64,000 nt of DNA from contig JBIICN010000007.1 of assembly GCA_044238845.1 (NCBI GenBank), forward strand, positions 1 through 64,000. The letters run 5' to 3'. A program made the position numbers and the translations under genes. Shown here piece after piece: positions 19,613 to 28,060 of the stretch. Under the pieces are notes generated by a model that saw nothing but the letters and a program-made list of their open reading frames with translations, had not been told where the DNA came from and made no database searches. This DNA is from UBA4416 sp044238845. GTDB lineage: Bacteria; Bacteroidota; Bacteroidia; B-17B0; Aurantibacillaceae. How positions within the stretch are numbered: the first letter of the stretch is position 1; every line of letters begins with the position of its first letter.

Positions 19613-19659
19613 CTAATTTATATACTGAATCATCCCGCCATAGCGTGACGGCATAATTA

Positions 19660-20409
19660 TTATCTTAAAACCGTGGTTGCATTTGCCTGAATGGTAGGCA
19701 TGATGACGACGTCATTAATATTTACATGAGCTGGGCGAGATGCCATCCAATAAATGGTTTCAGCAATATCTTCGGGCTTTAATGGCTGAATATTTTCATA
19801 CACTTTTTTAGCTCTTTCTTCGTCGCCATCAAAACGCACAATACTAAATTCCGTTTCAACCATGCCTGGATTTACAGAAGACACTTTAATACCATGTGGC
19901 AATAAATCGATGCGCATTCCTTTGTTTAAAGCGTCTACTGCATGTTTAGTAGCACAATATACATTTCCATTAGCATAAACTTCTTTACCAGCAATAGAGC
20001 CAACATTAATAATATGCCCTTTTTTATTTTCAATCAAAATTGTAGAAATATGCTTCGTTACATACAACAAACCTTTGATATTTGTATCAATCATCTGTTC
20101 CCAATGCGCTAATTTACCGTCTTGTATAGCAGATAAACCTGCCGCTAACCCGGCATTATTTACTAACACATCTATCTTTTTAAATTCTGTTGGAATAGAA
20201 TGAATAGCTGCTTCCACTTGTTTTTCGTCGCGCACATCAAAACATAAATTCAACACTTTAATTGAGTATTCTTGAGTTAGCATAGTGTTTAACTCATCTA
20301 ATCGCTCTTTTCGGCGACCAGTAATAATTAAATCGTAACCATTTTTTGCAAATTCAATGGCCGTTGATTTTCCAATACCTGAAGTGGCGCCTGTAATTAA
20401 TGCTATCAT
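19660..20409 (-). CDS. Short-chain dehydrogenase/reductase (YdfG-like)
   Basis: A 249-residue classical SDR. The cofactor loop is TGATSGIGKS (residues 6-15), NNAGLAAG marks the central strand, and the catalytic Ser (NVGSIAG) and YxxxK (YCATK) are present. The basic GRRKER after strand 2 favours NADP(H). The overall pattern is like YdfG, an NADP-dependent 3-hydroxy acid/serine dehydrogenase, but substrate cannot be fixed. It stands alone on the minus strand. Confidence 0.88.
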   Translation of the reverse strand: MIALITGATSGIGKSTAIEFAKNGYDLIITGRRKERLDELNTMLTQEYSIKVLNLCFDVRDEKQVEAAIHSIPTEFKKIDVLVNNAGLAAGLSAIQDGKLAHWEQMIDTNIKGLLYVTKHISTILIENKKGHIINVGSIAGKEVYANGNVYCATKHAVDALNKGMRIDLLPHGIKVSSVNPGMVETEFSIVRFDGDEERAKKVYENIQPLKPEDIAETIYWMASRPAHVNINDVVIMPTIQANATTVLR

Positions 20410-20544
20410 AAATTTTAAAACTAAAGAGCTTAAATATAAAACATTAGTCGTTTATAAAAGTTTAAATGAGCAAAAAAATCATTTAAAATAATAAGTATAT
20501 TTATGCAACTCTTTTTTAGAGTAGTTTTTAATGTTCAGTATTAT

Positions 20545-20570
20545 CTTCTCAACTACGCTCGAAGTGACAA
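20545..20570. repeat. Dispersed repeat, CTCGAAGTGACA type
   Basis: CTTCTCAACTACGCTCGAAG followed by TGACAA resembles the reverse complement of the identical repeats at 33381-33404 and 63851-63874, with several differences. It lies in the 203-bp gap between the divergent SDR and ricT-like genes. The rest of that gap is AT-rich with no clear promoter. Confidence 0.5.
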
Positions 20571-20612
20571 TTGAGGTATTATCGGAAGGAATACATCTAA
20601 ATATATATAAAT

Positions 20613-22172
20613 ATGGCATGTGGTAGTTGCTCAACTGGGCAAGATAAAAATGGCGGAATCCCCGCGGGATGTAACAACAATGGTTCGTGTGGAACTGGCG
20701 GTGGATGTAATAAACTAAATGTATTTGACTGGCTTGGAAACATGAGTTTACCCGAAGGTCAAACTCCCTGCGATGTCGTAGAGATTAGATTTAAGAACTC
20801 ACGTAAAGAGTTTTATCGTAACGTGAATAATTTAACCTTGAATGTTGGAGATATTGTTGCTACAGAATCTTCTCCAGGACATGATATTGGTGTGGTTTCT
20901 ATTACTGGTGAATTAGTTCGTCTTCAATTAAAAAAGAAAAACGTTAATTATCATAGCGAAGAAATTAAAAAAATATACCGCAAAGCAAAGCAACAAGACA
21001 TTGACAAATGGAAAGAAGCTCAAGCTCTAGAAGTTGAGACTATGTTTAAATCTAGAACATTAGCTTTAAAATTAGGTTTGCAAATGAAAATTAGTGATGT
21101 GGAATTTCAAGGAGATAAAAGCAAAGCTATTTTTTATTACACCGCAGATGGACGTGTGGATTTTAGAGAATTAATAAAAGTAATGGCTGATGAGTTTAAA
21201 GTGCGAATTGAAATGCGTCAAATTGGTGCACGACAAGAGGCGGCTCGTTTAGGTGCTATTGGATCTTGCGGAAGGGAATTATGTTGCTCAACTTGGTTAA
21301 ATGATTTTAGAACAGTTTCTACTTCTGCCGCTCGTTACCAACAATTATCATTAAACCCATTAAAGTTAGCCGGACAATGTGGTAAATTAAAATGCTGTTT
21401 AAACTATGAGTTAGATAGTTACCAAGATGCCTTAAAAGAATTTCCAGAAATCGATAATCGACGTTTAGCTACCGAAAAAGGATTTGCATTTCATCAAAAA
21501 ACAGATATTTTTAAACGTATTATTTGGTGGAGTTATACAAGCGAACCTGATGTGTTTGTGCCATTATCCATTGCGCGTACCAAAGAAATTTTTAAATTAA
21601 ATGCAGAAGGGCACAAGCCTGCTGACTTATTGGAACCAAAACAGTACAAAGAATTAGAAGTAATAAAACAACCAGACTACGAAAATGTAGTAGGGCAAGA
21701 TTCGTTAACGCGTTTTGATAGTTTAAAAAAGAAAAATAACAAATCAAAACACCATAACAATAATCGTAAACCTAATCCTAATCAAAAGCCTCAAGGTGAG
21801 GCTAACCAAAAACAACAAGCAGAAGGAACGCCCAATAAAGAAAGGCCAATTCAGCAACACAAACCACACCATAACAACAAACCCAACCCTAATCAAAATA
21901 AACCCGCTAACCCTAACCAGACATCAGCAGGTGCAACCAACAATTCGACAGGTAATGGTCCTAAAAAACCAGTTCACAATCATAAGCCTAAAAATGCAAA
22001 TCAGGCTTCGACAGGCTCAGCCAACAATAAGCCTCAAAATGCTGGCACAGGAGAGAATAATGGCAATAAACCAAACAGTCCTAACCAGAATAAACCAAAT
22101 AACCCAAACCACAAAAAACCAGTACACAACCATAAACCAAAGCCCAAAAATGATAACCCTCCTAAAGAATAA
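20613..22172 (+). CDS. ricT: PSP1-domain protein, RicT-like, with long Asn/Lys/Pro tail
   Basis: A 519-residue protein. The N-terminus is rich in Cys and Gly (ACGSC, GCNNNGSCGTGGGC), the centre (about residues 55-330) is a PSP1 domain with the conserved Cys cluster GSCGRELCC and GQCGKLKCC typical of RicT (YaaT), which in Bacillus subtilis joins a [4Fe-4S] complex controlling RNase Y. The last 150 residues are low-complexity Asn, Lys, Pro, His and Gln with two copies of KKPVHNHKPK and should be disordered and basic. The coupling to gldH downstream is conserved in Bacteroidota in my recollection. The molecular role in this phylum is not established. Confidence 0.85.
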   Translation: MACGSCSTGQDKNGGIPAGCNNNGSCGTGGGCNKLNVFDWLGNMSLPEGQTPCDVVEIRFKNSRKEFYRNVNNLTLNVGDIVATESSPGHDIGVVSITGELVRLQLKKKNVNYHSEEIKKIYRKAKQQDIDKWKEAQALEVETMFKSRTLALKLGLQMKISDVEFQGDKSKAIFYYTADGRVDFRELIKVMADEFKVRIEMRQIGARQEAARLGAIGSCGRELCCSTWLNDFRTVSTSAARYQQLSLNPLKLAGQCGKLKCCLNYELDSYQDALKEFPEIDNRRLATEKGFAFHQKTDIFKRIIWWSYTSEPDVFVPLSIARTKEIFKLNAEGHKPADLLEPKQYKELEVIKQPDYENVVGQDSLTRFDSLKKKNNKSKHHNNNRKPNPNQKPQGEANQKQQAEGTPNKERPIQQHKPHHNNKPNPNQNKPANPNQTSAGATNNSTGNGPKKPVHNHKPKNANQASTGSANNKPQNAGTGENNGNKPNSPNQNKPNNPNHKKPVHNHKPKPKNDNPPKE

Positions 22173-22638
22173 AATAAACTTACTAACGGTTTATATATTT
22201 GTATTAAGCGTGGTGTTTACATCATGTAATAAAAACATAGTGTTTAGTGAGTACAACAAATTACCTGAAGAAGGTTGGAAAACAGAAAACAAATTAAAGT
22301 TTGAGGTAGATATTAAAGATAACAAACCTTACCATAATGTGTTTTTAAATGTGCGCCATGCCGATTCTTATCCATACAGTAATTTATTTGTGTTTTTAAC
22401 TACTACCTACCCTGATGGAAAAACAAGTGTGGATACATTGGAATGCATTTTAGCTAACAAGAAAGGTGAATGGCAAGGCGATGGCGCAGGCGATTTATGG
22501 GACAATAAAATACCATTAAAACAAAATTTGATTTTTCCTCAAGCTGGCAAGTATACATTTACTTTTGAGCAAGGTATGCGCAGCAATCCATTACCATTAA
22601 TATTGGATTTTGGAATGACGGTTGAAGCAGTAAAATAA
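22150..22638 (+). CDS. gldH: Gliding motility lipoprotein GldH
   Basis: A 162-residue lipoprotein. The signal ends in the lipobox VVFTSC, so Cys28 should be lipidated. The mature part has WKTENKLKFEVDIKD, the DSYPYSNLFVFLTTTYPDG segment and the GKYTFTFEQGMR near the end, matching GldH, required for gliding in Flavobacterium johnsoniae and linked with GldJ/GldK at the outer membrane. I place the start at the ATG at 22150, which overlaps ricT by 23 bases; the frame stays open further upstream only because the low-complexity ricT tail lacks stops there. Confidence 0.9.
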   Translation: MITLLKNKINLLTVYIFVLSVVFTSCNKNIVFSEYNKLPEEGWKTENKLKFEVDIKDNKPYHNVFLNVRHADSYPYSNLFVFLTTTYPDGKTSVDTLECILANKKGEWQGDGAGDLWDNKIPLKQNLIFPQAGKYTFTFEQGMRSNPLPLILDFGMTVEAVK

Positions 22639-22846
22639 ATTATATCTAAAATAATTACAAATTTTAAATTAAAGAGATAAAAAGACATTAACTAAAAGAG
22701 TTTCTAAGAAAAAATATCATTTTTTTGCTTTTCAATAACACAAAATGATATTAAAATAAGCATCAAAGCTTTTTCTTACCATAAGCCTTCAGTATTATAT
22801 ATCCAAAATACTTGCTAAACAATCTTACAGAAGATTCGTTAAATAA

Positions 22847-24694
22847 TTACTCAACCGTAACACTCTTTGCTAAATTTCTAGGCTGATCAACATTACAACC
22901 ACGCATAACTGCAATATGGTATGATAATAATTGCCAAGGAATAACTGATACTAATGGCACTAATGACTCATCCGTTTCAGGAATTTCAATCACATGTTCT
23001 GCCATTTTTTTCACATCCACATCTCCTTCAGTTACAATAGCAATAATTCGCCCTTTACGAGCTTTTACCTCTTGAATGTTACTAACTACTTTTTCATAGT
23101 TAGGTCCTTTTGTCGCGATAACAAAAACAGGCATAGCTTCATCAATTAAAGCAATTGGTCCGTGTTTCATTTCCGCGGCTGGATAACCTTCGGCATGTAT
23201 ATAAGAAATCTCTTTTAATTTTAAGGCGCCTTCTAATGCTACAGGGAAAGAATAACCTCTACCTAGGTATAAGGCATTGGATGCATCTTTGTACTCAGCA
23301 GCTATTAATTTAATAGCATCATTCATTTTTAGAACTTCTTCTACTTTCGCCGGGATAGATTCCATTTCGTACAATAACTGACGGTAACGGCTTTCAGCAA
23401 TCGCTCCTTTTATTTTAGCAACATGTAATGCCATTAAGGTTAATACTGTTACTTGAGCTGTAAATGCTTTTGTTGATGCTACGCCAATTTCTGGTCCCGC
23501 ATGTGTATATGAACCTGCATGAGTAGCACGGGCAATAGAAGAACCTACAACATTACACACTCCAAAAATAGTAGCGCCTTTTGATTTTGCTAATTCAATA
23601 GCGGCTAAAGTATCTGCTGTTTCTCCACTTTGAGAAATAGCAATCACAATATCATCTGGGTAAATAATTGGATTACGATATCTAAATTCAGATGCGTATT
23701 CTACTTCAACAGGGATACGTGCATATTCTTCAAATAAATATTCAGCAACCATACCCGCATGCCATGAAGTTCCACAAGCAATCACTAAAATACGTTTGGC
23801 ATTTTTAAATTTACCTTCATGTTCTTCAATACCGCCCATTTTTAAATGACCAGTCTCAGAGTTTAAACGCCCACGCATACTATCAAAAATAGAACGAGGT
23901 TGCTCGTAAATTTCTTTCAACATAAAATGGTCGTAGCCGCCTTTTTCAATTGCTTCTAATTCCATTTCTAATTCTTGAACATAAGGAGTAATTTCTTTAT
24001 CGCGAATAGTTCTGATTTTTAATTCATCATCTCTACGAATAATAGCCACATGCTCATCGTCGATATATACAACGTTTTTTGTATACTCAACAATTGGCGA
24101 AGCATCAGAGGCAATAAAGTATTCATCTTTACCAACACCAATTACCATTGGACTGCCTTTTTTAGCGGCGATTAATGTATCAGGATCATTTTTATCCAAA
24201 ATTACAATAGCATAAGCACCATTTACTTGTTTTAAAGCAGCCATAACAGCATGCCCTAATTTCATTGCAGGTTCATGCTGACGAATGTCTTCAATTAAAT
24301 GAATTAATACTTCTGTATCTGTTTCAGATAAGAAAGTATGACCACGTTTTTGTAAACCCTCTTTGATGGAAGCGTAATTTTCAATAATTCCGTTATGGAT
24401 AATCACTAAATCCTTGGTTTGAGAATAATGAGGATGTGAGTTCACGTCATTTGGTTCGCCATGTGTGGCCCAACGTGTGTGTCCAATACCAATATTCCCA
24501 GATTTATCTTTGTCTTTGCAGGACTCCAATAAGTCAGATACTTTACCTTTTTTCTTATATACATTCAGGTTACCTTCTGGCGAAATCATTGCTACACCAG
24601 CACTATCGTAACCTCGATATTCTAAACGTTGTAAACCTTTAATTAAAATAGGAAACGCATCGCGCTTTCCAATATATCCTACAATTCCACACAT
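22847..24694 (-). CDS. glmS: Glutamine-fructose-6-phosphate aminotransferase GlmS
   Basis: A 615-residue isomerising glucosamine-6-phosphate synthase, first step to UDP-GlcNAc. The N-terminal glutaminase domain begins MCGIVGYIG with nucleophile Cys2 and has GHTRWATHG; two SIS sugar-isomerase domains follow (CGTSWHAGM at about 305, SQSGETADT at about 350, and GRGYSFPVALEGALKLKEISY). The end DQPRNLAKSVTVE is the family C-terminus. Length is as usual. I see no glmS ribozyme in the 79-bp leader, as expected outside Firmicutes. The 208-bp gap on its downstream side (22639-22846) is AT-rich and shows no clear feature. Confidence 0.97.
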   Translation of the reverse strand: MCGIVGYIGKRDAFPILIKGLQRLEYRGYDSAGVAMISPEGNLNVYKKKGKVSDLLESCKDKDKSGNIGIGHTRWATHGEPNDVNSHPHYSQTKDLVIIHNGIIENYASIKEGLQKRGHTFLSETDTEVLIHLIEDIRQHEPAMKLGHAVMAALKQVNGAYAIVILDKNDPDTLIAAKKGSPMVIGVGKDEYFIASDASPIVEYTKNVVYIDDEHVAIIRRDDELKIRTIRDKEITPYVQELEMELEAIEKGGYDHFMLKEIYEQPRSIFDSMRGRLNSETGHLKMGGIEEHEGKFKNAKRILVIACGTSWHAGMVAEYLFEEYARIPVEVEYASEFRYRNPIIYPDDIVIAISQSGETADTLAAIELAKSKGATIFGVCNVVGSSIARATHAGSYTHAGPEIGVASTKAFTAQVTVLTLMALHVAKIKGAIAESRYRQLLYEMESIPAKVEEVLKMNDAIKLIAAEYKDASNALYLGRGYSFPVALEGALKLKEISYIHAEGYPAAEMKHGPIALIDEAMPVFVIATKGPNYEKVVSNIQEVKARKGRIIAIVTEGDVDVKKMAEHVIEIPETDESLVPLVSVIPWQLLSYHIAVMRGCNVDQPRNLAKSVTVE

Positions 24695-24773
24695 AATATT
24701 TCTTTAAAAAGACAAGGCTAATATAACACTTTTTTCGCTAAAATATTGTCTGAAATCACAATAAAATCAAGAA

Positions 24774-25685
24774 TTATTTTTTAGAAACGATTTCTTTCAA
24801 TGCCTCCGAAAGAGTTTGATATTTGAATTGAAAGCCTGTATCAACAAGTTTTTGGTTACTTACTCTTGAGCCTTCCAAAAGTACGTTGGCCATCTCGCCA
24901 AACACTAATTTTAATGCAAAAGCTGGAACATGAGGTAAGAAAAATGGTTTTGAAAGAGATTTTGCTAACTGTTTTGAAAAAGTATTACTTGTTGTTTCTT
25001 CGGAAGAAACGGCATTATAAATACCACTATAATTTCCATTAAAAAGTGCTTTGTAAAAAACAGATACCAAATCGTCTATGTGAATCCACGGCATATATTG
25101 TTTTCCAGAACCAACAGCCGAACCTAAACCTAATTGAAATAGAGGTAATAATCTTTTTAAAGCACCGCCATCTTTACTCAACACAACTCCAATTCGTATG
25201 ATGCAATTTTTAGCAGAAAGTGTTTGAATTTGTTGATAGGAATTTTCCCATTGTGTGCATGATTGTGTTAAAAAATCATTTTGGCCTTTATCGGTTTCTG
25301 AAAATATTTTATCTGATGTTATCATCCCATAAATACCAATAGCACTTGCTCCCACAAAGGATTTTAATTGTATGTTTTTCTTTTTTATAACCTCAGTTAT
25401 TAGTTTCATGCTATTTACTCTCGAATCAATGATATCTTGTTTTCGAGCGTTTGTCCAGCGTTTATCAGCAATGCCACTTCCAGCTAAATGAACAATATGT
25501 TCTACACCGTCAAAGGCTTTCTCATCAATTTCGTTTTTTTCAACGTTCCAACAAAATGATTTTAGCTGAGCCAATGATTGAGGATTTCTTGACAAAATTC
25601 TAACTTCGTGTCCTTCTGTGATTAAACGTTTAGTTAACGCTTTACCAACTAAACCTGTTCCACCTGATATTAATATAATTGCCAT
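24774..25685 (-). CDS. TIGR01777-type NAD-dependent epimerase/SDR
   Basis: A 303-residue extended-SDR protein. The Rossmann start is ISGGTGLVGKALTKRL, HLAGSGIADKRWT follows the fourth strand, and the centre keeps the ASAIGIYG segment typical of the TIGR01777 (YfcH/SulA-like) group; the C-terminal third has a DUF1731-like region (PAFALKLVFGEMANVLLEGSRV). Substrate is unknown in this family. It is divergent from the ferredoxin-like gene with a 50-bp gap. Confidence 0.88.
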   Translation of the reverse strand: MAIILISGGTGLVGKALTKRLITEGHEVRILSRNPQSLAQLKSFCWNVEKNEIDEKAFDGVEHIVHLAGSGIADKRWTNARKQDIIDSRVNSMKLITEVIKKKNIQLKSFVGASAIGIYGMITSDKIFSETDKGQNDFLTQSCTQWENSYQQIQTLSAKNCIIRIGVVLSKDGGALKRLLPLFQLGLGSAVGSGKQYMPWIHIDDLVSVFYKALFNGNYSGIYNAVSSEETTSNTFSKQLAKSLSKPFFLPHVPAFALKLVFGEMANVLLEGSRVSNQKLVDTGFQFKYQTLSEALKEIVSKK

Positions 25686-25709
25686 GATGTATAAATTACA
25701 ATTTAGCTG

Positions 25710-25717
25710 TAACTTTG
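25710..25717 (+). promoter_or_regulatory. -7 promoter element TAACTTTG
   Basis: TAACTTTG matches the Bacteroidota -7 consensus TAnnTTTG and lies 18 bases before the ATG at 25736. A good TTG -33 box at the usual spacing is not visible. A TTG codon inside the element at 25715 is therefore unlikely to be a start codon. Confidence 0.5.
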
Positions 25718-25735
25718 TTTAAAGTTAATACAATT

Positions 25736-26056
25736 ATGACTTCAATATTTGATATACATATTTTTGTTTGCACCAACCAACGCACAGGTTCTGAGAAATT
25801 AAGTTGCGGAGAAGCTCACGGTTTAGAGCTTGTTGCTGAATTTAAAAAGCAAATCAATGATTTAAAAGTAGTATTAAAAATCCGAGCTAATAAAAGTGGT
25901 TGTCTAGGCATTTGTGATTTTGGGCCAACTATAGCCATTTATCCAGAAGGTGTTTTTTATGTGGGTGTAAAAAAAGAAGATGTTACCGAAATTGTACAAT
26001 CGCATATCGTTAATAAAAAGCCTGTAGAAAGGTTATTGTTAAAAGAATGGAAATAG
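25736..26056 (+). CDS. Thioredoxin-like [2Fe-2S] ferredoxin
   Basis: A 106-residue protein with Cys12 (FVCTNQR), Cys24 (LSCGEAHG), Cys56 and Cys60 (SGCLGICDFGP). This Cys-x11-Cys ... Cys-x3-Cys layout belongs to the thioredoxin-like [2Fe-2S] ferredoxins related to NuoE and Shethna protein I. It probably shuttles electrons in the cytoplasm; partner unknown. The ATG at 25736 is chosen because an upstream TTG lies inside a promoter element. It is divergent from the epimerase and 57 bp ahead of the LamG protein gene. Confidence 0.85.
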   Translation: MTSIFDIHIFVCTNQRTGSEKLSCGEAHGLELVAEFKKQINDLKVVLKIRANKSGCLGICDFGPTIAIYPEGVFYVGVKKEDVTEIVQSHIVNKKPVERLLLKEWK

Positions 26057-26113
26057 AACATGCAAATATTTTGGAAAATATGGAGAAACGTATTACCTTT
26101 AGTTTAAAACAAC

Positions 26114-27064
26114 ATGAAAAAAAATTATATTTTAAGCTTATTATTAATTTTAGGGAGTTTTAATTTATTAAGATCTCAAGCTAATCTTATTGCTAGCTAC
26201 AATTTTAATGGAGGAATTGCTACTGATAATAGTGGAAATGGGAATGCCGGAACGTTTTTTGGAGCCTCTGCAACTATAGATACGTTAACTATTGGTTATA
26301 ATACTTCAGATTATTTTTCTGTCCCAGCGTCTGTTCTTAATACCCGTGTTCAGTTTAGTATTGAATTTAAAATAAAATTTACCAGTTTTAATACAACAGG
26401 AGGATCTCCTACAAATTCAATTTTTTCGGCTGATAATAGTTCAACACCAGGCGTTTTTGGATTTGCTTACCAAAAAAGTGTTAATAAATGGAGATTTGGA
26501 AATAATGTTACAGCCTACGATTTTACAGATAATACTATTATTACAGGTAAGTGGTATTGTATTACCTTAACCAGAGATAATTCAGGTAACATAAAATTAT
26601 ATGTAGATGGTACGCAAAATCCCACTGTAAATGTATACACTACTCCTATGAATATTACAAGTTTCATAGTGGGTCAAGAAACGGATTGTTTCGCCGGTTG
26701 TTTTGCTGCCAATCAATGTGTTTATGCTAAATTTGACGACATCAGATTTTATGATAATGCTTTAACTCAAACACAAATTTCTTCTAATTGCTTTACTTTA
26801 ATTGGTGTTAATGAATATCAAAAACCTCAAATGGCAGTATATCCTAATCCATTAAATGGTAATATTTTAAGTATTAAAAATACAAATAACATCAGTGATT
26901 TTAAAATTGAGGTGCTATCAGTTGACGGTAAAAAATTAAAAGAATTGACTTTTACTAACGAAACAGAATTGACTATTGATCTGTCAGATATTAAATCTGG
27001 AATTTATTTCATTAAAACAACACACGACTCTCAAAGTTCAGTTATGAAGTGTATTAAAGACTAA
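26114..27064 (+). CDS. Secreted LamG-like lectin-fold protein, T9SS type A
   Basis: A 316-residue secreted protein: signal peptide ending LLRSQA, a concanavalin A-like/LamG domain (about residues 25-225, opening LIASYNFNGG and containing WYCITLTRDNSGNIKLYVDG), then a T9SS type A sorting domain starting at about residue 242 (VYPNPLNGN) and ending SSVMKCIKD. LamG domains bind carbohydrate or protein; what this one binds is unknown. Cysteines FAGCFAANQC are near the end of the lectin domain. Confidence 0.9.
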   Translation: MKKNYILSLLLILGSFNLLRSQANLIASYNFNGGIATDNSGNGNAGTFFGASATIDTLTIGYNTSDYFSVPASVLNTRVQFSIEFKIKFTSFNTTGGSPTNSIFSADNSSTPGVFGFAYQKSVNKWRFGNNVTAYDFTDNTIITGKWYCITLTRDNSGNIKLYVDGTQNPTVNVYTTPMNITSFIVGQETDCFAGCFAANQCVYAKFDDIRFYDNALTQTQISSNCFTLIGVNEYQKPQMAVYPNPLNGNILSIKNTNNISDFKIEVLSVDGKKLKELTFTNETELTIDLSDIKSGIYFIKTTHDSQSSVMKCIKD

Positions 27065-27077
27065 ACTTCTGTTTTTG

Positions 27078-27425
27078 ATGGATATTGACGTAATTCACAG
27101 CCTTCAAAAACCGAATTTATTTGAGAAGTTTAAAACTCAATTACATCGCGATTTTGAATTGTGTGGGTTTGCAGATACAGCGCCTCAATTAAGCTCAACT
27201 AATTTAGAGCATATTTTCCAGCAAGTTTTGAAATCAATAATGATTATTGAAAAAAAAGACTCTTCTTCCATTCAAAATCTTCTATATAGAATTGATGTAA
27301 CTGAATTGCAAATTAAAAAGGAGGCAGCAAATCATCCTGACAAAAACTTCCAACAAATTTTATCCGAACTAATCATAAAACGTATTTTACAAAAAGTTAT
27401 TATAAAAGAACAGTATTCCAAATAA
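27078..27425 (+). CDS. Hypothetical protein, 115 aa, helical
   Basis: I do not recognise this gene. The ATG at 27078 (MDIDVIHSLQKPNLFEKF) lies 13 bases after the LamG gene stop, and the stop is one base before the GNAT start, so it is probably translated with the GNAT gene. The protein has no signal peptide or membrane helix, contains one Cys, is rich in Leu, Ile and Lys and looks mainly alpha-helical. A nearby TTG (27075) could also serve as start. Confidence 0.65.
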   Translation: MDIDVIHSLQKPNLFEKFKTQLHRDFELCGFADTAPQLSSTNLEHIFQQVLKSIMIIEKKDSSSIQNLLYRIDVTELQIKKEAANHPDKNFQQILSELIIKRILQKVIIKEQYSK

Positions 27426-27426
27426 C

Positions 27427-27894
27427 ATGAACATTGAAATTAGAAAAGGAACTCAAGCTGATATTTCTTCTGCTTTAGCTTTAGTAAAAGAATTAGCTGC
27501 ATACGAAAAAGCGCCAAATGAAGTAGAAGTTACTATTGCTGAAATGACAGAGTGGGGCTTTGGTAACGACAAACAGTTTGATTTTTATGTAGCTTTAGTG
27601 GATGGCGTTATTGTTGGAATAGCACTGTATTATTTTAAATACAGTACCTGGAAAGGGAAGTGTTTATTTTTAGAAGATATTATTGTCACTGAATCGCAAC
27701 GAGGGAAAGGACTTGGCAAATTATTATTTGACAAAGTTGTTCAGGTAAGTAAAGAAATGAAAGTGCGCCGTATGGAATGGCAAGTATTAGATTGGAACAC
27801 GCCAGCTATTGAGTTTTATAAAAAGTTTGATGCCACTTTAGATGGAGAATGGGTTAATTGCAAATTAAATAATCATCAATTGGAGAAGATTTAG
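27427..27894 (+). CDS. GNAT family N-acetyltransferase
   Basis: A 155-residue GCN5-type acyltransferase. The acetyl-CoA binding motif is LEDIIVTESQRGKGLGKLLF (V-x-x-x-QRGKGLG), followed by MEWQVLDWNTPAIEFYKKF, both typical of the diamine acetyltransferase-like (SAT) subgroup common in Bacteroidota. The acyl acceptor is not determined. The start is one base after the preceding hypothetical gene. A repeat element follows downstream. Confidence 0.9.
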   Translation: MNIEIRKGTQADISSALALVKELAAYEKAPNEVEVTIAEMTEWGFGNDKQFDFYVALVDGVIVGIALYYFKYSTWKGKCLFLEDIIVTESQRGKGLGKLLFDKVVQVSKEMKVRRMEWQVLDWNTPAIEFYKKFDATLDGEWVNCKLNNHQLEKI

Positions 27895-27910
27895 CTAAAT
27901 CTAATTATTC

Positions 27911-28053
27911 AACCACATAGAAACATAAATCTGTGTAGTTCAATGAAGTAAAAAATAGAAACCTTCGGTTTTCACCGGTTAGTCTATGTTTAAGAAGCGT
28001 CGCTTCAACTAAATGCCCCTTATGAACAAATTTATCTATGTGCCTATGTGGTT
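27911..28053. repeat. MITE-like element with AACCACATAG terminal inverted repeats (copy 1)
   Basis: A 143-bp stretch between convergent genes begins AACCACATAG and ends CTATGTGGTT, a perfect 10-bp inverted repeat. It contains GAAGCGTCGCTTCAA at 27994-28008. A second copy with the same ends and the same internal motif is at 33580-33743. There is no coding capacity for a transposase, so it could be a non-autonomous element or a REP-like repeat. Confidence 0.65.
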
Positions 28054-28060
28054 TTAAAAA

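Noticed and set aside
21796..22149. N-terminal extension of GldH into the ricT tail
   Set aside because: The residues are a frame-shifted reading of the low-complexity tail, and the lipoprotein signal starts at the ATG at 22150.
22639..24773. glmS ribozyme or riboswitch near glmS
   Set aside because: The 79-bp leader of glmS is too short and lacks the conserved core; the gap at 22639-22846 is on the downstream side.
25715..25735. TTG at 25715 as the start of the ferredoxin-like gene
   Set aside because: It lies inside the -7 element TAACTTTG, and the family start fits the ATG at 25736.
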